A stretch of DNA of 64,000 bases from Paramacrobiotus metropolitanus (Eukaryota > Tardigrada > Eutardigrada > Parachela > Macrobiotidae): contig NW_026570238.1 in NCBI RefSeq assembly GCF_019649055.1, positions 1,116,001 to 1,180,000 of the forward strand, written 5' to 3'. The position numbers were made by a program, and so were the translations under genes. A model generated the notes under the pieces. It was not told where the DNA came from and did no database searches. It was given only the letters and a program-made list of their open reading frames with translations. Positions 50,151 to 63,000 of this stretch are shown piece by piece; the stretch's first letter is position 1, and each line of letters starts with the position of its first letter.

Positions 50151-52924
50151 GACAATGCAGTGGCCGGCGTACACTTCATAGGTCAAAGTGCAGCCAAAGC
50201 CGTCTAAGTACAAGTTTTTGGTTATTTTAATTTAAGGGACAAATCGGCATAAAAAGGTATTTCAACATTCGTTAAACAAATGCGGTATTATTGCGACATG
50301 GAAGTGTCTGAACTTGACACTAATAATTACGAATACCGAAGCAGTTATCTTCATGATGTTTTGGGTTGCTAATTACCACAATGATAAACCATTAGACAAA
50401 GGTCAGTGTCTGGTTTTCGCAAGCTGTAAGCTGTATCTGTATGTCTTGTAAGGGTAACATGAATCCTGGCCATGAAAATTAATCAAACAATGCAACGGCA
50501 TACAAGTCTAATTATACATATCTGGTTTTGTCGATAAGGGCATGGAAAGAGATAAAAATCGCATAAGAGGCAGGCTTCGGATAGTAACAATAACTAGAAA
50601 ATGCACTTTTGTATGCATTGGCAGACCGGAGCGCAGTATTTTTTATAAGTAGGTACGAATACTCATAGGTTGTGTCTCCATACTTACCGGTAATTAACCA
50701 CTGCCCGGTGAGAACTTACCTGTAATCAATAGATTAATAATCACCTTTTTTCCAAGAATATTAACTCCTAATTCGAGATCGAACTTTTGCAGTGATTATA
50801 ATTCATAAAAAATAGTATATGGCAAGTACATACGTAGGTTCGCCATAAGTCGAAAAAAGTTTGAAAATCGCCTGAGATTCAGAAAAAAATTTTTAAATTC
50901 AGCACTGCGACATTGTAGAATATTCTAGAAAGTTCCAGAAAGGTTAACATTAGCAACAGATTTGCGTTTTGTTGTTGTTGTTGTCGAAGGTTTTACAGCG
51001 TAGTTCTTGATTGGACCATTGCTCCAACAAATTTTTGGTTGAGGCTCTTCATGGCAGCGATTTTACTGCAATCTTCATGATGGTTTCCAGGACCTAAATC
51101 TAAAAGCGAATCTAAAAATCGAATGGAATGGTTACGAATCTAAAATTCTATAGCAACTACAAAAGATAATATACATACAGTATTAATGCTAATAAATACC
51201 GGACTTCATAAATCGCGGCGGCATCACATCCATCTTTTAGCATTTTCAAATATTTCTAAACATTTCGGAATATTATACTTGCAAAGCTATTTCGAAGTAT
51301 TTATTGAAATACCTCCAGAATATTTGTAATTCTACAGTTTCGAGAATTTTTACGTGCGAAGCCGCTACGTCTGTATTTTAGCATTTTTACGTTTGAAAAA
51401 AGGTGAAAGTAAGTTTGAAAAAATTTCCATGTGATACGTCCACAGTCACACACGTAGGTTCGCAATCATAATTCTATAATTAAACGCAACTGGTCGCGCG
51501 CTATCGCGACCGATGTTTGTACAGTTCTTGCAAAACCACTTCCAAATAATTTTTGGTAATGGCTGTCGTTATTGGGCGTAAAAGATGGACCATTTTTGCG
51601 TTTTCGCTGACTAAGAAGATCTTCGGTCGATTACTATGTTCTTCGGGAATAGTGTTATCATGATCATGGCTTGTTTGGCGTCAGCATACATACTCGTATT
51701 CTGCCGATATAAAATGGGGCCCGGTGAAGCTGCCCCAGCAAGATGCATTTCTTGCAGCGTTGTCAGAATCACCGAAACAACAAAATTCCCTAAGGAAAAA
51801 ATAAATACGCAATTTTTTATTTGTGGAAAAATTGTATACCAGTATTATATGAAGTAGCTCATATACAGTAATACCGTAAGTACTTTTGCACGAAATCCAT
51901 TCCGTGCAAAAAATCCATTCGCCTTCGTAACTCTTGCCCTAGGGTCTTGCTTGTGTGAGCTTGTAAGCGTATATACAATTTTTTTCGCACATGAACTTCT
52001 GCCATTGCCTCGCTCTAGAATCGAGGAACGCACCTTGATTGCTTTACAGCCATGTAGTGCCTGCATTTAACTACATTTCAAATAGGAATAAGTCAAAATC
52101 AAGCATATTATATGTATGTAACTAATGTAAGCACCGTAGTAGTCGAGTTGAACCTATGTACAGATACTTATTTAATTTTTAAATAAGAAAATGTTCGCTC
52201 CTCGATATGTAGGTATTTACTCACGATTTGCAAAGTAATATGATTAAACACGTGCATTCTCAATTTTGACTAGTATCCTGTTGGAAGCATTAGAGATCTT
52301 CTAAAAAATTTAGCCTTCTGCTTACAGTACATTGCTAATGACACAAACTCGCTCGGTGACGGACCACTGGCAGTTCGTCGGTCTCTCGGTTCCAGCTTAG
52401 AAGCGACACAATTTTTATCACAGCACGTCTTTCATAATTATTTGTATTTCCAAAGGCATGCACGTTCAGTGCTAATTGTCATGCCGAAATAAGTGAAACT
52501 TTTAATAAATAATTATGTTATTTGTATATACATGTACCGTGGTGTGCTACTGCTAAAAGGAAACGCTCACAAGTAAGGCGAACGTCTTTTTTGCATTCGA
52601 ATTCATTCCAATCCTTTGACCAGTTGACCTTCATATTTTTTTTAAAATGTTACAATGCAGCGGGCATTATTTGCGGTTTCCTTGTTTGCTGATTAATTTT
52701 CATTGCAAGTAAACCTGTATTTGTAATACTACAAGGGTCACTCGGAAGATAATGAGAAATTTGAGAAGCTGAGAAGTGCGATTTTAGGTGTGCTTTCTTG
52801 CATTGTATAAAGTACAGCATATTAATATGCATTTTCCCTATATTTTATCAAAATAAAACTCTTTCGTACTTGCAGAATATACGCACTGTGCACATTTACA
52901 CAAAGTTTTTCCAAATTTAAGAAG

Positions 52925-52977
52925 CAGCCACTGGGGCGGTCCGCTCCTCCGCCCCCCCCCCTCTTGTGCCGGCCCTG
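52925..52977. mobile_element. possible terminal fragment of a hAT-type DNA transposon
   Basis: Read on minus, 52977 leftward begins CAGGGCCGGCACAAGAGGGG and continues into a G-run and GC-rich sequence. CAGGGCCGGC with a following G-tract resembles terminal inverted repeats common in hAT elements. I found no matching opposite end or transposase nearby, so this would be a solo or decayed end. The 10-base C run is also a potential assembly weak point. Confidence 0.35.
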
Positions 52978-54098
52978 AAGAAGTTGTACTCTTATAACTT
53001 TCTTGGTATTTTTAAAATTAGTAGTGCGGAAATTGCTTTTTTAAATTTTTAATTAGCCGTGCCCACTGCCCAGCGTCTAGCGAACGTAGGAACAGCAGCA
53101 CAAATGGATGCCAGCTGGCTGCCTGCCGTAGGTGATATCGCCCGACCAATTTCATTGTGGTGACTAGTTTAGAGCAGTTATAATTCATGAATGATACAAT
53201 TTTTCAAAAATTAACTCATAAATTTATAATTTTTGCTTGGCATTCTCATCGTTAAGCTAAAGTGCTTATTAACTTATAGTTTATAGTGTTATACCTCTCG
53301 TATCGCGTCTAACAGAGGCATGGGAGCACCAGGGGGTGGAACTCTTCGACATTGCGCTTTGTAGTAAGTTTGTAGCCGCTGTGCGCGGCACTCAGCACTA
53401 GCAGCCGGCAATCCTACAAAGTCAGATACCGGACATACCGTGCCAACTGCCAAGTTAAATATCACAGTCGACTACGGTACATTAATTATTGTTATATGCA
53501 CATATTGTGCTGTACTTGTGGAAGTTGCACCCACTGCGTAGTAGCCGTATCAGTGAGAATGGGCTCAACAATTCGCAATGTTGGCGGCACGGATTGGTCC
53601 AATAAGTTAATTCAGGCGGAGTCAGATATAATAATTTGTGCGGCAATGCGCAATTTTTATCCGCGAAAATACATACACTTTATATGGATAGACTATCGCT
53701 ATTTGGGCATACTTATATGCAGCGCACAAGTCAGTACCGCGTCTTTTAGAAAATGTAATGCTGTCCTCAAGACAGGAATAAGCATAGTCGGTAGCCACTA
53801 TTTTTTTCACATTGCTGGCAATATCGCACGGCGACTGTATGTGCACACTCTCGGTCAGCACTGATGAGTACAAATATAGTAGTTTATTTCTCATTATTAT
53901 TATTATTATTAACATGGTCTTTTGTCACGATCCCATGTACGAATAACAAAACATAATACACTGGCCTTTTGGACAAGTGTTTCTGCACCAACTTTGGATT
54001 CTTACTGTGGAGTTCCTTCAATCCGTCAAGGGAGGAGGTGGTGAACCAGCTGTTGCTCTCTTTGCCCATTGAACAGCCTGCCCCCACTACCACCAGCC

Positions 54099-57000
54099 AT
54101 GTCCAAGAGGAAACAATTCACCCCGCGCCAGAATAGTCAGTTTCAGAACGGCACCGCTTCAGAGGACGGATCTACAACACTGATTGCCGAGGTGGAGGAG
54201 CGAAACGGTAAGTCGTGTAGCACTATAAATCCTGCTTTTGATTTTGCATAATAACAACTATTAGTGCTTTGTTATTTTTGTACATAACCAGGAAAGTGTT
54301 TTAACATATCTGCCAGAAAGTTTAAATTGTTCCACGGTCAGAAGCTTGTGCGCCTGTATGTTTGCCAAGTAATATAAATATACGCATTTGAGAATTCCGT
54401 TAAGTTCTGTGGTAGTACAGATATCAATATGTACGCGGTATACATCATGTTTCACAAATCACAAGTGCATCGGAATGGAGGACATTTTCAATTGACAATC
54501 GTTTAAAATGGAGTCTGCTGCAAGTTGACGTCAAGTGACACATGGCGTGCGTTGGCGGTTATGATATGATATGCCATAAAGCTAGGTGATTTTTCAATAA
54601 TGCCAACACACGACATCAGCGGCGATGTGCGGTGCGATACCATGTGCGGGCTGTTGGCCGTAGCCGCTGATTTTCTTTCGTTGGAAACTTGATACTTGGC
54701 TCCATTACTTCTATACAGCTTACAAGCATTGTGTGCCACTGTGCAAAAGAGAGTTTTTAAAATGTAGCGTTTTGTAATTAATGTTGCAAGTGTAGTTTCG
54801 AAGTAAACTATGCGGTACAAATCGATAGATATCGCGGAAATTATTATGTTGGAGTTTTAATGTAACTCGCAACATAGTTGTATTACTTGTTTTTGCGGTT
54901 TGTGGACGGGCAGTTCTTCGAGATTTTGTAGAATTTTATTCAGGAATTACAATTATTGCATAACTGAGAATAAGTGACTGATCAGTGAGGTTTAACTTTA
55001 AGAGTGCCGAAAAATCGCTAAGTACGGTACAGAAAGTTCCAGCCAACACTTTTCCGTATTGTTCTTAATTTTTCAACTTTTATTTTATCTTACAGACTGT
55101 GAATTACAGAACTTGTGGAGAAATTAGAAATTTAAAAAAAAGTTTTCGCACTGATATCTTTTACCGATATAAGTGTGATGTAGATTAATATGAATGTAAC
55201 CTGCTTAAACTTTTAAGCATTGACTGTAGCCAAGCGTATAGATGGATAAACATTTAAAAATGAATGCACCGCTAAGGAGATGAAAATTTAATCGCTCAAG
55301 AAGGTCACTATGTTGTGGCACTTATGTTTTCGTGCTGCTCAAAAATTTTAAGTTGGCCTTAACTGCTGTGGCGCGGCATTTGTTTGTTGTTAAGTATGTT
55401 TGTCTGTATCAAATGTTACGCTAAGGATTACTTCAACATCTTTCAACTTTTCATAACTCTTTCCTGTTACCTGTCGCTTGTAAATGGCCAAGTACGAAGT
55501 GTAACGAGTCCACTTATCCGGCTTGGGCCAATTTAATCTCGTTGAAAATTTGATATTCCGTTGCTGGTTACCTGATACTTAACAGCTTAAAGCGTTCATA
55601 GTTTCGTTTAGTTGACCGAGCTCATTGTTGAAAACCTTGAAGATGACTTAAAATACGCAAAAATGGTAAAAGTGAATTGGTGTGAATATTTAGGGAGTTT
55701 TCTGTCAATCTGATACTTACTACTTACCGTTACTCGAAAATGGAGAGAACATGTTGCGCAAATTTTCTCTTCCAGTTGATCTTTTACAACCTTGCATATA
55801 TTAAAAATGTTACAGAAAATGCAAACGGTCGTTATGCGTAGCGGCAAAGTGACATCTCAAGATATATTTGCATCTCAAGATTGTTGTTTTGGGGTTATAG
55901 TTGGCTTTGGTTGGATGGTTTCAAGCTGTTAAAAGTTTTGAACTACTTAACTATTCAACACAATAATGCTTGTCAGTTATATCCTGAGGCAGGAAATTGA
56001 AAAGCTTCGTCCGCAGTTTTGATCATTGGTTATACAATATGCACAGCCAAATTAGATTTCGACGTCAGAGTTTAATGATAGCACCTCATTACGCCTTCGA
56101 TATTTTTTTCTGGCTGATATGGAGCAGCTTCGGTGTTTAATACTGTAATTCTGGGAACTGTGCATGATAGAAAGCATTTGATATGGAAACGAAATGTAAA
56201 AGAAACAATCACAACGCGAGTATTTTGGCTTTTACTGCACATTACGTACTTTATAGATAGCGAAATTTTGGTTATAGCTGGATAGTGATGAAGGATTAAC
56301 AGCATAAGAAAGGCATTTTCGGTTTGTTTTCCATACGCGTCGCAAAGTTTTGACGGATTTATTTTTCTTTCTTTCTTGTCCGCTTTCATGCAGGCTGCAT
56401 AGCGTTGAGCAATATCCATTTATCCCGGTTTCATAGCTGAGGAATTGATGGGAAATACGTCAGTGGCTCCAGTGCTGTCGGGAATTTGCATGCAAGCCGG
56501 CAGATAGGATTATAAATATCATAAAAGTTTGCGCCCGAGATTTTCATAATCATCCAGATCCAAGATTGGAATCAAAGCGCATTAACGCTCCCGAGCCTGC
56601 AGGCTTTTTCCGATTTATGACTGCTGCCTGCTTGTGCAGCAAGTGCAGAAATGTGCATTCCCTAACAGCACAGGAAACAAGTATCTTCGCTTTATTGACC
56701 CCACCGACGACCAGTACCGGCTCGATAACTGTTTACTTATTGATAGATAGCTTGCGTATACAAATTATCACGGTATGAGCATTTCAATAATACATTGGCA
56801 TTTTGAAGCGGCCGATTTTAAAACGATAGAACTACAGTAATGTGTTTTTCCGATCTTATTTCCCTGCTTCAGATTATGTAAACTACTGAATAATTTCTGC
56901 ATTACATCGGTGGAACAAAAGATTTTCATTAAATGTCAATTTTATAAAGTTCAGTGCAGTATTAACTAGTTGAACACCTTTTAATTTGACATTATAATTT

Positions 57001-60000
57001 TAAATCCTGCTTGGCGTTGCTTCGAAATGCCGGCATGCTAATGGTAAGTATAGTATTATAAATGAAATGTCTATGGTAACTACGAGTATGTTGTTTGTAC
57101 GTCAAGAATTTACTTGTTAATTTTGCTTTATCAACGGGTACAACACCTGTGTTTTTATAAACTTTCTCAAGTGGCAGGATTTTTATTAGAAGAAAGAATG
57201 CCGGTGTTCGCCAAAGAAAATGTAAATTAGGTTAGATAATAGCTGCTTATGTTGCATTGATAATTGCCTCTTTAATTAACAGAGGCATCCGTGCTAGATC
57301 GGTTTTGTTCAGTAGTGAAAGGGAGGAGAGAGGACACTGTTTAATGGGAACTAGACTGGCCCTTTCTCTGTCAGAAGAGTCAGTGCCATAAAGTTGTTTG
57401 TCGTGATACCGAGAATAACGATATATCAAGGAAGCAGGACGAAAATAGCGGATGAATGCATATAATAATATGGAATATGCCCTTCTTTGTTGACGCTCGC
57501 GTAATGCATATATGGAAGAAACAGGAAGAAGTTATTATGCCTCTGACCCACAATGCAGCAGCAAGTTGATGGGGTTGGTTGAGTGTATTCTGTCTTAGCA
57601 ATTTCTCTCATCAATTTCTTAGTCGGCTCTGTAGGGCTTATGCGATCGCGAGAGATTTCACCTCTTGGTGATGCTGGGAAAAGGCATATGAGAGCGATAA
57701 ACTCAGCTGTGTTTTAAGCAAGAAAATAATAGCACTAACTGAGGTTATTTGGTACGGATGAGGTAATGAATGAACTGGTTTCACGGACTTGATTTACATT
57801 CATGCTTCAAAGATGAAATTAATGGACACGATCAGGCATTGGTGCCTTGGCTTTTTGTATGCGAGCGGAATAGGCTAGTTACAGTTCTGCTTTATGATAA
57901 TTATGCTGTGTAAAGCCTTTTTGTTTCACTGCACAACGTTAAGGTAAAGCAAAAAATGGAGCGATTTTCTTTCTCGACATACATATGTACATGCCGATTA
58001 GCTTATGTACGTGAGTTTTTTTGTTGGTTCGGTAGTGCACGATCGGTGTGGTTGATGACCCCTATTACTTTTTACCGGCCCAATAAGCCATCCAACTATA
58101 ACCACTGCACACAACAGCAATTTTGAATTCCATGCATGCGGCAAAATAATTTTAAGTTACGCGATTTTTAACGAATTATAAGTTTTCTTTATCATAATAT
58201 AATTTTTTCATTTTCAGTAGTATACAGCTGCTGTAATCTCTTCGCAGTAAATACGTACATAGTGTTAGAGCGTACCTCACAAACAGTATGGCTGCATAAA
58301 AAATTACGAGTAGTTATGATAGAAGCAATTTTGTAACTTTCAGGTTCCAGGTCAAACAACCAACTATCCACTTTTGGTGCAAAAACCAAACTGAGCCCTT
58401 TCTTGCTCTTCGCTGCAGATATAGATGTGTTCTCAAGAGATTAAATGTGGTCTGTTCTTTGTTCCAGCAGCTTTGTTTATTTTCGGTGAATATTCAGATG
58501 ACAATATCATTAGAAGACATGGAAGGTACGAGTATCAGCAATTTAGGAACACTTTGAACCGAGCAATTTAGGAACACTTTTAATGAGCAGATAATCTTAT
58601 TCTTGTTGTTATATGAATTTTTATCAATACAAAAAAGATATTTTCACGGCTCAATGTGGCGGATGCACTAAAACAATGCACAATGCACTAAAACAATGCA
58701 CATTCTCGTGACCCGGTATGAAAATTATGGAATGGGCGTGGTTGGTGGCGTATCAGTCAACGGGGCGTAGAATAAAATGAATGGAAATATTGGCCAGGGT
58801 GTAATAAGTACTTACCTATTTACAGTACGACCCGAGTCTGTGAAAAGTTCGGGTTTTTTCTGTCGTTTCCTGTCCGCAATGCAAATGCAGGCTGCTTGTT
58901 TCTGATCTGACGGCGATGGACATGTGTTGGAAATTATAGATCGGTTATGGTCAAGTCATGATAAATCGAATGGCTTTGATGAGAGGGCAAAGGGCTGGTT
59001 TCGTGCCAGTTAGTTAGCGCTTCTTCTGTCAGGGAATATCTTATGAGAAACAAGTTTTGTGCCGATTAGTAATCACATAGCAATTATTGGACTATGCTAT
59101 ATGTATGCAAGCTTTTGCGCACGGTGTATAAAAGGGTGCAAACGAGATTGCGGTATCGATGAGAGAGTGATTATTGTTCGGTGGGTGTAATGATTTGCAG
59201 TATGGCATGGAAAAAATATGATTAAGCTGTAACGACACCGGAAACTGATAAATATCAGATGTTTACAACTTATCAAAAATTTCACATATTCATACAAAGT
59301 TCATCTGGTTGCAGCAGCATTTCTACCGTCATCACGTTATGTATATTGAAGCGCTCGTCACATGTGTTGGGGGTACACGAGTTCAGTACTCGTATGGATA
59401 TTCTGAATCAAACTTAAGGTGAACGTAAAAAATTTTAAGCTTGACTTCGTTTCAGATTTGTTTTCGCGTGTGCCTGCAGGTGTCAATAATATGATCATGG
59501 GGAATAAGCGATACCAGTATATTCGGTTGTTAAGTCTGAATACATATGTTGTGCATGCCGCTTATTGACATGCTATTTAAGATAAGTGTGCGCTTAGTGG
59601 TCAGTGCTGGTCATCGGTGTTCGCATTATCAATACACAAATCAATCCCGGCAAGGAAAGATGACTTTCCAAGGGAGATAATAGCGACATACGTCCAAGCT
59701 GTCGACTGGTACTTAAAACTACCGCAGAGACACTTTAAAGTGTGGTAGGGATGCACGCGCCACTGTGTAAGCCATCGAAGCGGTAGCCTTTGTGCTGTGC
59801 GCCCACTGTTTACATCCATTGACTATTTATCCGCTGGTGACATGCTCCTTGTCAATAGAAATCGGAAATATAATGTTCAGATTTTTCCGATACATAAAAG
59901 GTCACTTGAAAAATGATACAGTAGCAAGTGTATTAAGTGTTAGCGTGCTTTCACAAAGTACAAATAAAATTTGATAATGTTTGCTAAGTCGTGGACTAAC

Positions 60001-63000
60001 GATAAGCAAGAGCGTTGTGCGTTATTCGGCGGAAAAAGTATCTTGACGCAAAGTAAATGACCCCGACCTGCTGGCCTCTCAATCACCTTTTGATCAGACA
60101 TGATTTTGTACGAGTTGGCGTCGAGTATAAAGACGTGATCAAGTGGTAGACCACGGAATGCCTGTTAATTCTGATGACAACCATAACCTCTCATAAATAT
60201 ATAAAAGTGAAGTTGTTTTTGTTGCAAGCGCATGGTACGATATTATTCACTATTATTATGCTATTAGGCAGGACTGCAGTTAGCAATCAGCATCTTTCTG
60301 CTACTCTAGGTTTTGTACCGTGATTACTAACCGCGTTCCATTCTGTACTAAATTACAATAAGTTTTTTCTAGCAAAATTTGCAGCTGAGTTTTGTATTCA
60401 CCACATTCGGTTGTAAGTGATAATTGATGGTTTTGTGTGCGCGCGCAAGGTAGACACTAGACACACCTTACTTAATATGATTGTTTTAATTTTAAAATGC
60501 AACAAAAAAATTATTCTAAGTGCTTGCTGATGAGTTAGTTAATAAATGCAATTAAAATTAAATAAAATGTCCGCTTTGACAGTACACGGATTGTTCAGCG
60601 AAAACTTGTTTGAATGTGCAAGCCAGGATTTGCAGTGTCATATTACGGTGCTTGTTAAAATATTGATATACGAAGCCAAGTTTGGAGCTGCCATTTGGGA
60701 TCAGTGTGGACTGAAATGGCGTAATTAGTTATGAAGTTATTATTATGTTGAAGCAACGAGCAGATGGTTGGTGAGCTACAGCAAATACTCTCTCTACAGC
60801 GAAATTAATGTTGGGTTTACTCTAGTGGCTGCACTCTCCGTGGATGGGATGAGATTTTAATGAGAGAATCACACTAGTTTACATTTATATCCGATACTAG
60901 TGATGGCATTTTTCGTTTAATAAGTATAATGTGCGGATTTAAATTTGTGTGGCTAAGGACATTTTCCGGTGTGTGGACGGAGAGATTTCTCCAGTTTCTT
61001 CACTGGATCGAATTACGCATAGAGAATATGGTGTATATGAGCTTAGCAAATAAAGACATAATGCCACGTTACGTGAGCTACTGTGTTAAAGCACATAGTT
61101 ATGAATGGTTACAGAAAGGAAACCATTGTAATTATCTTTACTTTGTATAAAATTGCAAGACTGTGACCGTTATTTGGTGACTTTAACACACATTCTTGTT
61201 GTATACAGTTTTTCTAATACTTCCTTATGCCGTATGTATGATTCGTGTTCAGACTGTTTTATTGCATAAATTAATTTTTTCTTCATTTTGCAAACCATGT
61301 ACTTACCGGCAGATCATAATGAACTGTTATTTTTTCTTCTTTTTGTATGAGGAATTTAAGTAATTTTATAGAGCACACTCAGCACAGTCAACACTGGTTA
61401 GTTTGCGATTAAAAATGCCAGCAGGGATATTTTGTCGTGAAGTTGAAATTATCAACTGGAGACTTCTTAGTGGAATTACTGGAATACGTCATTAATATAT
61501 GTATGTATACAGTATAAAAAACTCAAAAAATATTCAATGCATGCTTTCCTATCGCGTACATAATTGTACAGTCTACATGGCAAAGCTCGGCAGTCGTACT
61601 TGTGAGTACTTTAATTCTGGACAATCTTGAGCAAATCGTTTTAGTTGCTCCAACTTGCTGAAGTCAGAAAAATGAAATTAAGCTATAAGCTCATGACTGA
61701 TTTCTCCATCTCCGCCAAGTGAAATGAATGGCGGTATATCAAGGAATGAAGCGGTTTTCATTTCCGTTCAATCTTGTTGGAGCTTCATGTAACGCCAACC
61801 ACTTGGTCGTCACTCTAGCAATCAGAAAATATTCGAGTATGATGCAATTTACTGTCCAGAGTGCGAAAGGCATGGAAATGAGGAATATATGGTTGGACAC
61901 GTTGTACGATATATGGCACTGAGCGCCGGATGATAATGCGTTGTCCATTTGTAGGCATTAAGTGACAAATTGACATACTACTTGAGATAGCGGGACAGAA
62001 AAAATCGAATTGTGTCCATAACGGCCAAGTCGGAAAAAATTGTCACTTGAAAGTTGGAATTGTTTAGAGCGGGAATGATTTTTGCTTTACTGTGTGTAGG
62101 CTCTGAGGCGGACATGACGGATGCTGCGTCAAGTGGTGATGCTGCGGCAGTGCAGACTCTGGCGACAGGTGACGTTCATCTTTGTGGATCTTGTCAAGCG
62201 GAATTTAAATCCTTAGAGAGATTTCTTCGACATAAAGAGTCGTGTTTGCCGGCCAATACGAGTATGCCCAGTCGATCGAGTCAGGATGACGAGGACGGTG
62301 TGGTGGAAACACAGTTGGAGAGGCGGATTTTATCGGCTAATTCGGCAGCCGGCAATCCGGACAGTCCAAGCAATATTCAGATTATTGTTTCACAAATTCA
62401 ACAGCAGCATTTTATGCTGATGCGCATGATGGAGAAGATACTGCTGAAAATTAACGGTGTGATGAATGATAATGTGAATCGCAGGAGCCCCAGACAACCA
62501 ACAAGAATGTCTGATGCTACACTTGAAGTGAACAGAGCATCAAGTGAGAAGACTAAACGGCCGGATTTTATCTGTCCAGTAGATCACCTGGAATTCCCTG
62601 ATTTGAAATCATTTCTGGAGCATATTAAAATACACGATGTACGTGGAAACATGTCTTGAAATGCCAAGCAAAGCAGAAACCTTTTTTATGAGGAATTGGT
62701 TGCTATTTGGTTGACATTCAGATTTGAATATATATTAATTATGCCAGCTGAGACAATTATTATTTATTTTCTTGCAGAATATGCCTTCGACAAGTAACGA
62801 CATTGGCCGGTTGAACCGAGTACAGGATGAAAATTTGGTACTGTAATAATAATTAACATCCGGCCTCTACGTATTAACGAATCTAATTATTTGATCAGCA
62901 TTGAACCGTGTTTCTCGCTTCTTGACAGAATATTGGCGCTTGTAAAGCCGTCAATGACAAATCTAAGCCGTCATCCCAGCCGAACCAGCTATCGGATCTG

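Larger units (their letters stand above)
47041..54098. other. 7-kb gene-poor region upstream of spalt
   Basis: AT-rich, with no convincing multi-exon gene. Open frames of 60-157 codons (47106-47579 plus, 47816-48064 minus, 53496-53864 plus) match no family I know. Recognisable structures are the dispersed repeat copy at 49891-50150 and a hAT-like terminus at about 52925-52977. GC-richer sequence at 53280-53480 is close to the spalt first exon and may be promoter or 5' UTR. The rest probably holds regulatory sequence of spalt, judged only from position. Confidence 0.45.
54208..62099 (+). other. 7.9-kb first intron of spalt
   Basis: The intron begins GTAAGT and ends TGTGTAG. It is by far the largest intron in the window; most others are 50-1000 bases. 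No gene inside is convincing on either strand. Frames of 60-115 codons occur but are isolated. Two small exact duplications lie at 58537-58580 and 58663-58702. Large first introns of developmental regulators often hold enhancers; that is inference here. Confidence 0.7.

Noticed and set aside
52640-52980. short repeats as a CRISPR array
   Set aside because: No regularly spaced repeats here or elsewhere in the window, and the genome is clearly eukaryotic.
53496-53864. 122-codon plus-strand frame just before spalt
   Set aside because: Cys/Ile-rich with no recognisable domain; an opposing frame overlaps it. It could be 5' leader sequence, but nothing supports a protein.
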